A DNA stretch of 64,000 nt. Origin: Streptomyces atriruber. Lineage in GTDB: Bacteria > Actinomycetota > Actinomycetes > Streptomycetales > Streptomycetaceae. The notes under the pieces are model-generated. The model saw only the letters and a program-made list of their open reading frames with translations. It was not told the DNA's origin and searched no databases. Below are positions 26,651 through 35,334 of the stretch, in pieces. The DNA lies in the NCBI RefSeq assembly GCF_001418325.1, contig NZ_LIPN01000029.1, positions 1 to 64,000 of the forward strand. The letters run 5' to 3'. The translations under genes were made by a program, and so were the position numbers. Position 1 is the first letter of the stretch. Each line of letters begins with the position of its first letter.

Positions 26651-27583
26651 TCAGGACCAGGTGTCGGGGAAGGCGCAGGAGGCCAGGCCGGTGACCGAGC
26701 CGTCGCCGGCGATGTGGTGAGTGGGTTGCAGGTCGAGTTCGTTGCCGCGGTCGCCGGCCCGGGCGACGAACCGCTCGCCGCGGTCGGACCCGGAGACGAA
26801 CAAGGCGTCCTGCCCGTTCTGACGGCCGAAGGCGAGGTCCTCGAACTTCCGGGTCGAGGGCTGCGCCGCGGATGTGTACTGCGCCTTCCAGGTGGTGGCG
26901 GCGGTATCGCGCACGGTCCACAGTTCCCCGTGCCGGGTGATGATCCACGCCTGGTTGCGGCCGTCGAAGGCCAGACCGGTGGGGTCGTCCAGGTCGTGGT
27001 CCTGGCCGGGGGCGGCATTCAGGTTGATGCGGCGCCGGTCGGCGGGCCGGTCCGCGGGGAAGACGTAGACGTTCGTCGCGCCGTTCTCCTCGGCGAGGAA
27101 GTAGCCCTTGCGGTCCTTGCCGAAGGCGATGTCGCCCTTGTAGGAGGGGCCGGACAGGTCGCGCCAGTTGTAGGGGGTGCCTTCGGCCTTGGAGGACCAC
27201 ACGCGGTTGCCCTGGGTGGTGAACCAGAGGGTGGAGGAAGCGGGGTTGACACCCAGCGCGCCCCCGTTGCGGTCCTGGTTGCGCAGCAGCACGTAGTCCT
27301 GCCGCAGGTCCTCGCCGAGTTCCAGCGAGACGATCGTCCCGCCGCCGGAGGTGCCGGTGGAGCCCTCGCCGGTTCCGGCGAGGTAGGCGACCAGGTGGCC
27401 GGAGTCGCATGGGTTCACCGCAGCCAGGGCGGGCGGGGCCGTCGCCAGCCCGGACAGGGAGCAGGCGGCCGTCAAAGCGAGGACGGACGCCCACCGGGGC
27501 GGCAGGCCCCTGATCCCCGGCCAGGCGTCGAGCGGTCGGGTGTCGCGGGATGCGGCGGTGGGGAGCGGCGGGAACGGGCGCAT
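26651..27583 (-). CDS. Secreted beta-propeller-like protein carried inside the IS
   Basis: A 310-aa protein with a signal peptide (hydrophobic VLALTAACSLSGLATAPP near residues 34-51, cleaved after ALA). The body contains repeated strand motifs ending in a Trp or Phe and Gly-Asp/Asn turns (TLWFTTQGNRVW, QAWIITRHGELW, GLAFDGRN), suggesting NHL/SMP-30-like propeller blades. A terminal Cys pairs plausibly with the early NPCDSG Cys. I cannot name the substrate. It lies inside the insert that splits the IS and is flanked by direct repeats, so it may be mobile cargo. Confidence 0.65.
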   Translation of the reverse strand: MRPFPPLPTAASRDTRPLDAWPGIRGLPPRWASVLALTAACSLSGLATAPPALAAVNPCDSGHLVAYLAGTGEGSTGTSGGGTIVSLELGEDLRQDYVLLRNQDRNGGALGVNPASSTLWFTTQGNRVWSSKAEGTPYNWRDLSGPSYKGDIAFGKDRKGYFLAEENGATNVYVFPADRPADRRRINLNAAPGQDHDLDDPTGLAFDGRNQAWIITRHGELWTVRDTAATTWKAQYTSAAQPSTRKFEDLAFGRQNGQDALFVSGSDRGERFVARAGDRGNELDLQPTHHIAGDGSVTGLASCAFPDTWS

Positions 27584-28170
27584 GGGATCTCCAACGGGCG
27601 AAGGGGGCGCCGGGCACTGCAGCGGTGCCCGCCGGGTCGCGTACCCGTGGCGCCTGGAACCGGGTCCAACGGCGGGCGTCCCCGGCGCGACCGCTCCAGG
27701 GGGAAGGGTCCGGGCCGGGGCGGCACCAGCTTTTCGGGCTGAGGTCCGCGCCCGGAAGGATCAGTCCGCACGTGGGCGTGTCGCGCTCCGGGCGTCGGCC
27801 GCCGCACGGGACCCGGCACAGGGCTACGGCGATCGGGACGCCCGTGCCGCACGGACGACAGGGCCCGGCCCGGCACGCCCTTCGCTGCGCGCCCGGCCCT
27901 GGCGGCTGGCGGATGAAGCCGGTCCGCCACGACCGCCCCGCCGCGCCTCCCGTGCCCGGACGCCGGGGCAGGCGCTGCGGCGGGCCCCGGGTGCCGGAGC
28001 GGTCGGAACCGCGGTGGGGTGTCCTCGTCGCCTTCCGGGTCCAGGCGAGATCGGTGTCGAAGCGGATCGCTGCCTGGCTCGCGGGCCGCGCACTGGGGAC
28101 CGCCAACCGGTCCAACTGATGATCACGCAAGCCCCGGCGGCGAGACCGGCAAGCCCGTCGCCAACCAGCT
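27584..28170. other. Non-coding part of the insert
   Basis: Between the propeller-like gene and the IS remainder no frame looks like a real protein; all long frames are arginine/proline-rich composition artefacts. Copy B of the direct repeat lies here, as do small palindromic stretches such as GGGCACTGCAGCGGTGCCC near 27611. It could hold the promoter of the cargo gene. Confidence 0.5.
27919..27997 (+). repeat. Direct repeat flanking the cargo gene, copy B
   Basis: Partner of 26521-26600 in the same orientation. Similarity starts at GCCGGTCCGCC and continues through the near-identical 43-base core. Confidence 0.7.
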
Positions 28171-28210
28171 GATCATGTGGCTACTCCGTGCTCGAGTCGT
28201 TCCTCTGGGC

Positions 28211-29131
28211 ATGGGGCGGGGTGATCTGAGCGATGCCGAAGGGGAACAGCTGCGCCCGTTCCTGCGCGTGAGCAACGGGCGTTGTGGCAGATGGCGAGAT
28301 CACCGTCAGGCGATCGACGGGATTCTGCACCGGGTGCGAACCGGTGTGCAGTGGCGTGGCCTGCCGGCCCGGTTCGGTCCGTGGAAAACCATCTATGAAC
28401 GCCACCGGCTGTGGTCGGCCGACGGCACTTGGGAGCTACTGCTCCAGCAGGTCCAGGCCGCAGCCGACGCGGCGGGTGAGATCGGCTGGGACATCTGGGT
28501 CGACTCCGCCGTCGCGCGCGCACATCAGCACGCCGCCGACGCCCCCCACCGATCCGCCGCCGGCTCCCGCCTCAAAGGAGGCCGCAGCAGCAAAACACCG
28601 GGGCGAGACGCGGTGGCAGAGCCTGGTCGCCCACCTGGCGGAGGTGGTGCAGAAGGTGAGGGCCCGGGCCGCTCGCGGGGCGGGTTCACGACCAAGACCC
28701 ATCTGAGTGCGGACGGCCGCTGCCACCCGCTGTCCCTGATCGTCGCACCGGGACAACGGGCGCACCGCACGCAGTTCGAGCTGGCGTCGGAGAAGATCCG
28801 TGTCCCGAGGATCGGGTCGGGCAGGCCGCGGAAGAAGCCTGACAGCCTCGCGGCGGACAGGGCCTGCGGCAACGGGCCGTGCCGTGAGTATCTGCGGCGC
28901 CGGGGTATCCGGCACACCATCCCGGAGAAGATCGACAGCCAGGCCGCCCGCCTGCGCAAAGGCTCACGCGGCGGACGGCCACCGGGCTTCGACGAGGAGC
29001 GGTACAAGAAGCGCAACACCGTCGAACGGGCCATCAACAAGCTCAAGCACGCCCGAGCTGTGGCCACCCGCTGCGACAAGCGCGGCTACGTCTTCCTCGG
29101 GACCGCTACCGCCGCAGCCCTCGGCACCTGA
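28211..29131 (+). CDS. IS5-family transposase
   Basis: A 306-aa DDE transposase. The first catalytic Asp is in WDIWVDSAVARAH, the second in SLAADRACGN, and the Glu in KKRNTVERAINKLKH, so the triad is intact. The N-terminal LRVSNGRCGRW and GVQWRGLPARFGPWKTIYERH are standard for the family. The last residues (AAALGT) replace the usual hydrophobic ALVIWL tail, a small terminal change that may affect activity. The ATG at 28211 is used. Confidence 0.85.
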   Translation: MGRGDLSDAEGEQLRPFLRVSNGRCGRWRDHRQAIDGILHRVRTGVQWRGLPARFGPWKTIYERHRLWSADGTWELLLQQVQAAADAAGEIGWDIWVDSAVARAHQHAADAPHRSAAGSRLKGGRSSKTPGRDAVAEPGRPPGGGGAEGEGPGRSRGGFTTKTHLSADGRCHPLSLIVAPGQRAHRTQFELASEKIRVPRIGSGRPRKKPDSLAADRACGNGPCREYLRRRGIRHTIPEKIDSQAARLRKGSRGGRPPGFDEERYKKRNTVERAINKLKHARAVATRCDKRGYVFLGTATAAALGT

Positions 29132-29138
29132 CTCCGCG

Positions 29139-29164
29139 CATGATCGGCCGGACAAGTCCTGGTC
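29139..29164 (+). repeat. Right terminal inverted repeat of the IS5-like element
   Basis: Exact reverse complement of 26422-26447. Its outer end overlaps the stop codon (29163-29165) of the serine hydrolase gene. Confidence 0.85.
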
Positions 29165-30314
29165 AACGGCAGAGAGCGGTGTCCAGCAGGCGCTCGGCGT
29201 CGTGGCGGCCCTCGTCGTCGGGGCCCGGGTCGGCGGTGACGGCGATGGTGGCGGCCCGGCCGTCGTCGGTCGCGGCCGGGAAGGTCGCGTAGCCGAGGAA
29301 GTCGCCGTCGTGCCCCCACAGCAGGCCGCCGCAGCTCAGCGGCCGGCTGAACAGGCCGAGCCCGTACCGGGTGCCCTTCGGGTACGGGGAGTCGGCCGGG
29401 AGCGCCACGGTCCTGCGCATCTGGGCGAGCTGCGCGGGCTTCAGCAGCTTGCCGTCGAGCAGGGCGCCGAAGAAGCGGTTCAGGTCGCTGGGGGTGGCGA
29501 TCAGCGCCCCGGAGGCCCAGGCCACGGACGGGTCCAACTCGGTGACGTCCAGGAGCGGCGCACCGGGCTCCGACGCGACGTAGCCGTGTGGGTGGGCGCC
29601 CCGAATGCTCTGGTCGCCCACGGCCGGGAAGTAGGTGTGCCGCAGCCCGGCGGGGTCGATGATCCGGCGGGTGAACTCCTCGCCCACCGGGCGTCCGGTG
29701 ACCTGCTCGACGAGCAGTCCGGCCACGACGTAGTTGGTGCTGCTGTACTGCCAGTTCGTGCCGGGCGGGAACGTCGCCTTGTGCCGCAGTGCGTGGTCGA
29801 GCAGTGTGCGGGGTTCGTAGTAGCGGTGGCGGTTGCCGAGGAGGTCGTCCAGGTACTGGGCGTAGTCCGGCAGCCCGCTGATCTGCTGGAGCAGTTGACG
29901 CACCGTGATGCGACGGCCGTCGATGCCGTCGCCGCGCAGCAGCCCCGGGAGATAGGTGTCGACCGGGGCGTCCAGGGCGACCTTGCCCTCGCCGACGAGC
30001 TGCAGGACGACGACGGCGGTGAACGACTTGGTGTTGCTCGCGGCCCGCACCTGCCCGTCGACCGGCACCTTCGCCCCGGTCCGCAGGTCCGCGACGCCCG
30101 CGACGGCGTTGCGGGTGCGCCCGTCGCGGCCGGTGACAGCGGCCAGCGCACCGGGGTAGCCGTCTTCCTGCACCAGCCGGTCCAGCCCCCGCTGGACCGG
30201 TCCGGCGACCGGGGTCTGCGCGGCGGACGCGGGCAGTGAGCCCGCCAGGGCCAGGGCGGCCGCGCCCGACACGGCGACCGCCGTGATCCGCCGACGGTGG
30301 GAGCGCTTCGACAT
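29163..30314 (-). CDS. Secreted serine hydrolase (R61 DD-peptidase / class C beta-lactamase fold)
   Basis: A 383-aa exported protein with a basic then hydrophobic signal (RRRITAVAVSGAAALALAG) cut near ASA. The SxxK catalytic pair is SNTK near residue 93; the second motif reads YSS instead of the classical YSN, near residue 187; the third is HDG near 332. It probably acts as a D-alanyl-D-alanine carboxypeptidase, peptidase or esterase outside the membrane. The ATG at 30314 has a GAGGAAAGG binding site. Its last codons and TGA coincide with the end of the IS, so the original C terminus may have been altered by that insertion. Confidence 0.87.
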   Translation of the reverse strand: MSKRSHRRRITAVAVSGAAALALAGSLPASAAQTPVAGPVQRGLDRLVQEDGYPGALAAVTGRDGRTRNAVAGVADLRTGAKVPVDGQVRAASNTKSFTAVVVLQLVGEGKVALDAPVDTYLPGLLRGDGIDGRRITVRQLLQQISGLPDYAQYLDDLLGNRHRYYEPRTLLDHALRHKATFPPGTNWQYSSTNYVVAGLLVEQVTGRPVGEEFTRRIIDPAGLRHTYFPAVGDQSIRGAHPHGYVASEPGAPLLDVTELDPSVAWASGALIATPSDLNRFFGALLDGKLLKPAQLAQMRRTVALPADSPYPKGTRYGLGLFSRPLSCGGLLWGHDGDFLGYATFPAATDDGRAATIAVTADPGPDDEGRHDAERLLDTALCR

Positions 30315-30461
30315 GAGGGGCCTTTCCTCGGGTGCGGAGCTGTGGCAGCGCAGTCCAGCCTGTTGGCGACGCGCCTCACCGCACCATCCGGGCAGCCACA
30401 GGAGCCCTACTGGGGCTGCCCCCACCTCAGTCGACCCGACAGTCGTGGCGCGCGGCCCTCC

Positions 30462-31865
30462 TCAGGGAGCGGTGGGCAGGTGTGCCGCGGCCCGTTCCGC
30501 CGCGTCGACGACCTTTTCGGTGTCCACGCCCACGAGTTCGCCGCCGGTCTTGCGCAGCCTGCCGTCGACGTACACATCGGTGATGTTGTGCGGCTGGCCG
30601 TTGAGGATGATCTGGCTCGTCCAGTCGAAGCGGGGGGCGAAGTTCAGGGTGCCCGGGTCGAGGACGAGGACGTCGGCGCGTTTGCCGGGGGTCAGCGAGC
30701 CCACCTGGTCGGCCATGCCGATGGCTTCCGCGCCGCCCATCGTGCCCATGCGGAGCACGGCGGGGAGTGTCGGGTGGATCTGCGGGTCCTCGTGTACGGC
30801 CCGTTGGAGGCCGACGGCTGCCTTCATGAGGGCGAACATGTCGGAGGTGTCGTTGGTTCCGCCGTCGTGCCCCAGGCCCGCCTTCACCCCGGCCCGGTGC
30901 ATCTTCGGCAGCGGCATGACGCCTGAAGCGAGTCGCATGTTGCTCAGCGGGCAATGTGCCACCCGTACGTCGTGGTCGCCGACGAGCGCGATCTCGTCGC
31001 GGGTCAGATGGATGGCGTGGTTCATCAGCAGGTCGGGGCCGAATGCTCCGATGTCCCGCAGGGTTCGGATCTGTTCGTCGTTGCGGTCGGTACGGTGCTC
31101 CAGCACGTGCGAGTTGAGCATCAGCCCCAGATCCTGGGCCTGCTTCCAGGAGGCGCGCAGCGCTGCGATGCCCGCCCTGCGCGCGTGCACCGCCAGCTGG
31201 GCGGAGGCCAGCGGCAGCGGATCTATGAGCCTCTCCTTGACGGTGCGGACCTGGTCCTCCGCGCCCTCGAAGGCGGCCATGGCGTAGACGAAGCGCAGCC
31301 CCGCGTCGTCCAGGGCCTGCACGTACTGCTCGCTCGTCGCGTACGGGATCGCGTGCACCCAGTCGACCAGGGTGGTGACGCCCGCCTGGAGGGCGTCGAG
31401 TGCCGACAGGTGGACGAAGGCGTACATGTCCGCGGCGTCGATCTTCGGCAGCGTCGGGCGGTTGCACGTCTTCAGCCAGCCGGCCACGTCCTGGTCCGAG
31501 CAGCCGCCCCGGATACTGGACTGCCACAGGTGGTTGTGGATGTCCACGAACCCCGGCAGCACGAACCGGCCGGAGACGTCCCGCACCCGGGCATCTGCCG
31601 GTGCCTTCAGATCCCTGCCTACGTCCGCGATCTCGCCGTTCCGCAACAGGACGTCGGCACCTTCGAGAAGGCCCAACTCCCCGTCGCCGATGTGAGGGTC
31701 CATGGTCAGGACGAGTGCGGCGCCCCTGAGCAGGGTCGTTCGCCCGGGGCGGTCGGCACCGACGGCCGCCGGTCCGGTGGCTCCGGAGACAGCGGCCAGC
31801 GAGAGACCACCGGCACCGGCGAGGACACTGCGACGCTTGAGACGGGAGAGCTTTTGTGGGGTCAT
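30462..31865 (-). CDS. Tat-exported amidohydrolase (chlorohydrolase/deaminase family)
   Basis: A 467-aa metal-dependent hydrolase with a twin-arginine signal (RLKRRSVLAGAGG). The subtype marker HNH in FVDIHNHLW is near residue 105, further ligands are in NSHVLEH and MNHAIH, and the last metal Asp is in GLGHDGGTND. The pattern fits the AtzA/TrzN/guanine-deaminase-like branch, which hydrolyses C-N or C-Cl bonds on heterocycles. Export is unusual for this family; the Tat signal looks genuine but cleavage is unproven. The ATG at 31865 lacks a strong binding site. Confidence 0.85.
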   Translation of the reverse strand: MTPQKLSRLKRRSVLAGAGGLSLAAVSGATGPAAVGADRPGRTTLLRGAALVLTMDPHIGDGELGLLEGADVLLRNGEIADVGRDLKAPADARVRDVSGRFVLPGFVDIHNHLWQSSIRGGCSDQDVAGWLKTCNRPTLPKIDAADMYAFVHLSALDALQAGVTTLVDWVHAIPYATSEQYVQALDDAGLRFVYAMAAFEGAEDQVRTVKERLIDPLPLASAQLAVHARRAGIAALRASWKQAQDLGLMLNSHVLEHRTDRNDEQIRTLRDIGAFGPDLLMNHAIHLTRDEIALVGDHDVRVAHCPLSNMRLASGVMPLPKMHRAGVKAGLGHDGGTNDTSDMFALMKAAVGLQRAVHEDPQIHPTLPAVLRMGTMGGAEAIGMADQVGSLTPGKRADVLVLDPGTLNFAPRFDWTSQIILNGQPHNITDVYVDGRLRKTGGELVGVDTEKVVDAAERAAAHLPTAP

Positions 31866-32154
31866 TGCGGCGTTATATCGTCGGACACGGCACCGTCGGC
31901 AGACCAGAATCAGCCCATGGCGTGGAATCGGCATTCCGCGATGCGGAGGCCGAAAGGCTCCCAACTCCGTTGCTCCTGGCGTGAATCCACCGCCGATCCG
32001 TCCGCCCACTGCCACCGCGAGTCCATCCGCACCGCCGTACGGCCTGCGTCGATGGGTCCGGGGCGCGACCTGGCGCGAAATCGCTCGGAGCGACGGCCAC
32101 GCGGGGACCCGAAGACCATGGTCCAACCGGTTGCGCACATGAGAGGTTGAGCGG

Positions 32155-32949
32155 GTGGACAAGGACATGGCCGTCGCGCTGATCGGTGCGATCGGTGTGG
32201 GTGGCACCATCATCGGAACCTTCGCCGGCACGGTGCTCGGCGCCCGCATCCAGGCCCGCGGCGGACACGACCAAGCCCAAGCCGCACGCGACGCGGCCAC
32301 CACCACCGCAACCGCCACGGCGCGTCAGGCAATGGCCGAACGCCGATGGGCGATCCTCGCCGAATACCTCCGCGCGGCCGCCGCACTCCACGAGAGCGCG
32401 AATCGGCTCTACGCATCGAGCGCGGATGTCCGTGTCGCCGGAAGTCCGCGCAACGCGGACGGACCGGCTCTCGAAGCCGACGTCGAGGAGCGGCGGCATG
32501 CCCTCCTCTACGCGTACGCCGAGGCCGAACTCGGCGCACCGGCCGACATGCGCCCCCTGGTCGCCGATCTGCAGGACAGGACGTTCTCCCACGTCGAGCA
32601 GTCCATCAGGGGCAGAGACCTCATCAGCGCGCATGCGGCCCTGCGCGACCTCGCCGCCGCGCAGGGCCGCCACTCACCGGCCGGTCGAGCACACCTCGCC
32701 GTGACGACACCGTCCGCGCCTCAGCCGGTCGACGACACGACGCACGAGGACCTCGCGCGCTGGCGCATCGAAGCCACGAGGACCTTGGAAGACGTCCACG
32801 AACTGACCTTCGAGCAGCGCCATCTGCTCGCCTACCTCCCCGACGAGGACCAGACCCTCAACCTGATCGAGGCCGGGGACCGGTACACGGAAGCATGGGA
32901 CGCCCTGGTCACCGCCGCACGCCGAACACTGGGAACCGACCCCACTTAG
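32155..32949 (+). CDS. Membrane-anchored helical protein of unknown function
   Basis: A 264-aa protein with one N-terminal Gly/Ile-rich membrane helix (VALIGAIGVGGTIIGTFAGTVLGA) followed by a long charged alpha-helical region of coiled-coil character and an acidic C-terminal domain. The topology suggests a cytosolic domain tethered at the membrane. No enzyme motif is visible. The GTG at 32155 follows a GAGAGG binding site. Confidence 0.65.
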   Translation: MDKDMAVALIGAIGVGGTIIGTFAGTVLGARIQARGGHDQAQAARDAATTTATATARQAMAERRWAILAEYLRAAAALHESANRLYASSADVRVAGSPRNADGPALEADVEERRHALLYAYAEAELGAPADMRPLVADLQDRTFSHVEQSIRGRDLISAHAALRDLAAAQGRHSPAGRAHLAVTTPSAPQPVDDTTHEDLARWRIEATRTLEDVHELTFEQRHLLAYLPDEDQTLNLIEAGDRYTEAWDALVTAARRTLGTDPT

Positions 32950-33024
32950 TGGTTGGCACCCACCTGCTTCCGAGAGAGCGGCAAGGGGCCCCACACCGAC
33001 CGGCGAGGCCCCCGCACCCCCGCC

Positions 33025-33798
33025 TCAGTTGGACGTCAACCCGCCGTCCACGGCCAGCGCCGTACCCGTGGAGAACGACGCGCGGTCGCTGCACAGCCAC
33101 AGGGCCGCCTGGGCGATCTCGACCGGGTCCGCCATGCGCTTCTGCATCTGGCGGGCGACGAAGGCCTGCTCCAGCTCCGGGTGCGCCTCGACCGCGTGAC
33201 TGATCATTTCCGTTCGCGTGGTGCCGACGACGAGCGTGTTGATGCGGATGTCGTGGGCGGCGTACTCGGCCGCGGCGGCCCTGGTCATGCCGAGCACCGC
33301 GTGCTTCGCGGCGACGTAGGGCACGGGTGCACCCGTGGCGACCATGGCCGCCGTGCTGGCCGTGTTGACGATCGCGCCCTTGCCCGCTTTGAGCATGACC
33401 GGGATCTGCGAACGCAGGCAGTTCCAGGTCCCGCGGACGTTCACGTCCATGGTCCGGTCGAAGACGTCCGGGTCGAGCACGTGCAGCGGGGCCATTTGCG
33501 TACCGGCGTAGCCCGCGTTGTTGAACGCGGCGTCCAGGGCGCCGAAGTGCTCGCGCGTGGCGTCGACGGCGCGCTGGACGTCCTCAGCGACCGCGACGTC
33601 ACCGACGCTCACCGCCGCGCGGCCGCCCGAGTCGTTGATCTCCCCGGCGAGTTGCTTCAGTGTCTCCTCGCGGCGGGCCATCAGCAGGACCGCCGCCCCC
33701 TCGGCGGCGAAGAGCCGCGCGGCGGCCTCGCCGATCCCGCTCGAAGCCCCCGTGATCATGACGGCCTTGCCGGCCAGCATTCCATTCGTGTCGGTCAT
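33025..33798 (-). CDS. Short-chain dehydrogenase/reductase
   Basis: A 257-aa classical SDR. The cofactor motif TGASSGIG is at residues 16-23, NNAG follows, and the catalytic Ser in NTAST is with YVAAK (Tyr158, Lys162 by rough count). The Asp/Arg pattern after strand beta2 (MARREE) favours NADP. The substrate is unknown. Length and C-terminal TGTALAVDGGLTSN are typical of the subfamily. It stands alone. Confidence 0.9.
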   Translation of the reverse strand: MTDTNGMLAGKAVMITGASSGIGEAAARLFAAEGAAVLLMARREETLKQLAGEINDSGGRAAVSVGDVAVAEDVQRAVDATREHFGALDAAFNNAGYAGTQMAPLHVLDPDVFDRTMDVNVRGTWNCLRSQIPVMLKAGKGAIVNTASTAAMVATGAPVPYVAAKHAVLGMTRAAAAEYAAHDIRINTLVVGTTRTEMISHAVEAHPELEQAFVARQMQKRMADPVEIAQAALWLCSDRASFSTGTALAVDGGLTSN

Positions 33799-33954
33799 GC
33801 CGCGAGTAAAACCCGTACAGGCCGGGACCACACCCCTCAAAGATCATGAGATCCCCCACAGTGGCCATTCACTCAGCGAGAGCTCCTCAGCGACAACTCA
33901 CTTGCGGTGTCCCCGGGCCGGTCCGAGACTCGGTCCGGATCAGGGGGCGGGTGG

Positions 33955-35328
33955 ATGGACGAGAACGGACTCGGTGTTCGACTCATCGCGGCGGTTCGGG
34001 CCGGGGACGTCGAGGCGGTGCGGGCCCTGTTGGGCGACGGGGCGGATCCGGACACGGTGGACGGGAGCGGGCTGCCCGCGCTGTGCGTCGCGGTCGCGGC
34101 GTATGACGCGCCGGTCGCCGAAGCGCTCGTGGAGGGCGGAGCCGATCCGGACCGGGCGCTGCCCGACGGGACCACACCGCTGTGGCGTGCCGTCGACGGC
34201 GGCTCGCACGCGGTCTTCGCGGCCGTGCTCGGCGCGGAGCCCCGGCTGCGGCTGCCGGAACCCGATCGCGCACGGCTCATCGCCCTGGCCGCGGACTGGT
34301 ACGGAACGGGGGCGGTCGAGGGGCTGCGGCGCAGGACCGGTGCGGTGGGGCCCGCCACCACGGTCCGGGTCCCTGACGACACGTACGACCGGGTCGATCA
34401 GGTCTCGCTCGGCGGCATGGTGGTGCGCGCCGGGCACGGCGGCGTGTTGAGCACGCTCGAGTGGGCCTTCCGCATCCTCACCCCCGTCGACGAACTGGTC
34501 GCGCGTGCCGTCCGGCGGCCGGGCGAGGAGCATGCCGACTGGTCGGCGGTCTGCTGGGTCCTCGTCTCGCGTCGCAGCGACGAGACGTGGACGGCCGTGG
34601 TCGCCCACCGCCACCACCCGGACCCGGCCCACCGTCGGTTCGTCGCCGACTATCTGCGGTCACGCTCGTTCGTCGACTGGGACCGTCCCTACTACGGGAA
34701 GAAGGAGGCCGAGCTCCTGGTCGGCTGGTCCGCAGAGGAGACGGACAGCGCGGTGCTCGCCAAGGTGCTCGGCGCGCTCACGGAGTACGAACACCCGGAC
34801 CTGGAGGCCGCCGGACTCCGCCACGCCGACCACCCCGACCCGCGCGTACGACGCGAAGTGCCGGACGCCCTCCTCACGAACGACGGCGGTCGGCGCTCCC
34901 CGGCCGCCAGGGAGGCGCTGCTCGCCCTCACCCGTGACCCGGACGTGGAAGTGCGGCTCAGGGCCTGCTCGGTGGGCGCGGACGACGAGGTGCTGCGGTC
35001 CGAGGTCACCCGCGCGCTGCTCCTCATGGTCGAGGGCCCGGACGCCGCCGTGCGCAGGAGGGCGGCGGAGACCCTGGCCGCTTCCGCCGACCGAACGCCC
35101 GCCGTCGCGGACGCCTTGATGGCCCTGCTGGACGAGGACGACCAGATCCTGCGTCTGGAGGCCGCATGGGGGCTGGCCCGCCGCGACGACCCGCGCACCG
35201 AAGAGGCGTACGAACGCGTGGGCGCGCTCGGTCCGGGTTTCGAGGAGGACCACCGGGCCGGCGCGCTCCTGCACTGGAAGTGGCGGCGCCAGGACGCGGC
35301 GGCCGCTGCCGCCGCCACGACTTCGTGA
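33955..35328 (+). CDS. Ankyrin-repeat plus HEAT-repeat protein
   Basis: A 457-aa repeat protein. Residues 5-110 hold about three ankyrin repeats (AAVRAGDVEAVRALLGDGADPD and similar). The C-terminal half (about 270-440) has HEAT/PBS-lyase-like helical repeats (DPDVEVRLRACSVGADDEVL, DAAVRRRAAETLA). A middle region without clear homology links them. Such proteins are usually scaffolds. It is preceded by a GGGGGCGGG binding site and stands alone between unrelated genes. Confidence 0.75.
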   Translation: MDENGLGVRLIAAVRAGDVEAVRALLGDGADPDTVDGSGLPALCVAVAAYDAPVAEALVEGGADPDRALPDGTTPLWRAVDGGSHAVFAAVLGAEPRLRLPEPDRARLIALAADWYGTGAVEGLRRRTGAVGPATTVRVPDDTYDRVDQVSLGGMVVRAGHGGVLSTLEWAFRILTPVDELVARAVRRPGEEHADWSAVCWVLVSRRSDETWTAVVAHRHHPDPAHRRFVADYLRSRSFVDWDRPYYGKKEAELLVGWSAEETDSAVLAKVLGALTEYEHPDLEAAGLRHADHPDPRVRREVPDALLTNDGGRRSPAAREALLALTRDPDVEVRLRACSVGADDEVLRSEVTRALLLMVEGPDAAVRRRAAETLAASADRTPAVADALMALLDEDDQILRLEAAWGLARRDDPRTEEAYERVGALGPGFEEDHRAGALLHWKWRRQDAAAAAAATTS

Positions 35329-35334
35329 GGCCCG

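Larger units (their letters stand above)
26422..29164 (+). mobile_element. IS5-like element split by a 1.7-kb insert
   Basis: Perfect 26-bp inverted repeats lie at 26422-26447 and 29139-29164. The transposase occupies only the right third (28211-29131). DNA from about 26450 to 28170 separates the left repeat from the transposase promoter region. The 9-base GATCATGTG occurs at both edges of this insert (26441-26449, 28171-28179), as expected of a target duplication. Removing the insert would leave an ordinary IS of about 1 kb. Confidence 0.75.

Noticed and set aside
26337..28130. A 597-codon minus-strand frame across the IS insert
   Set aside because: It overlaps the secreted propeller-like gene in another frame and has no domain, signal or binding site.
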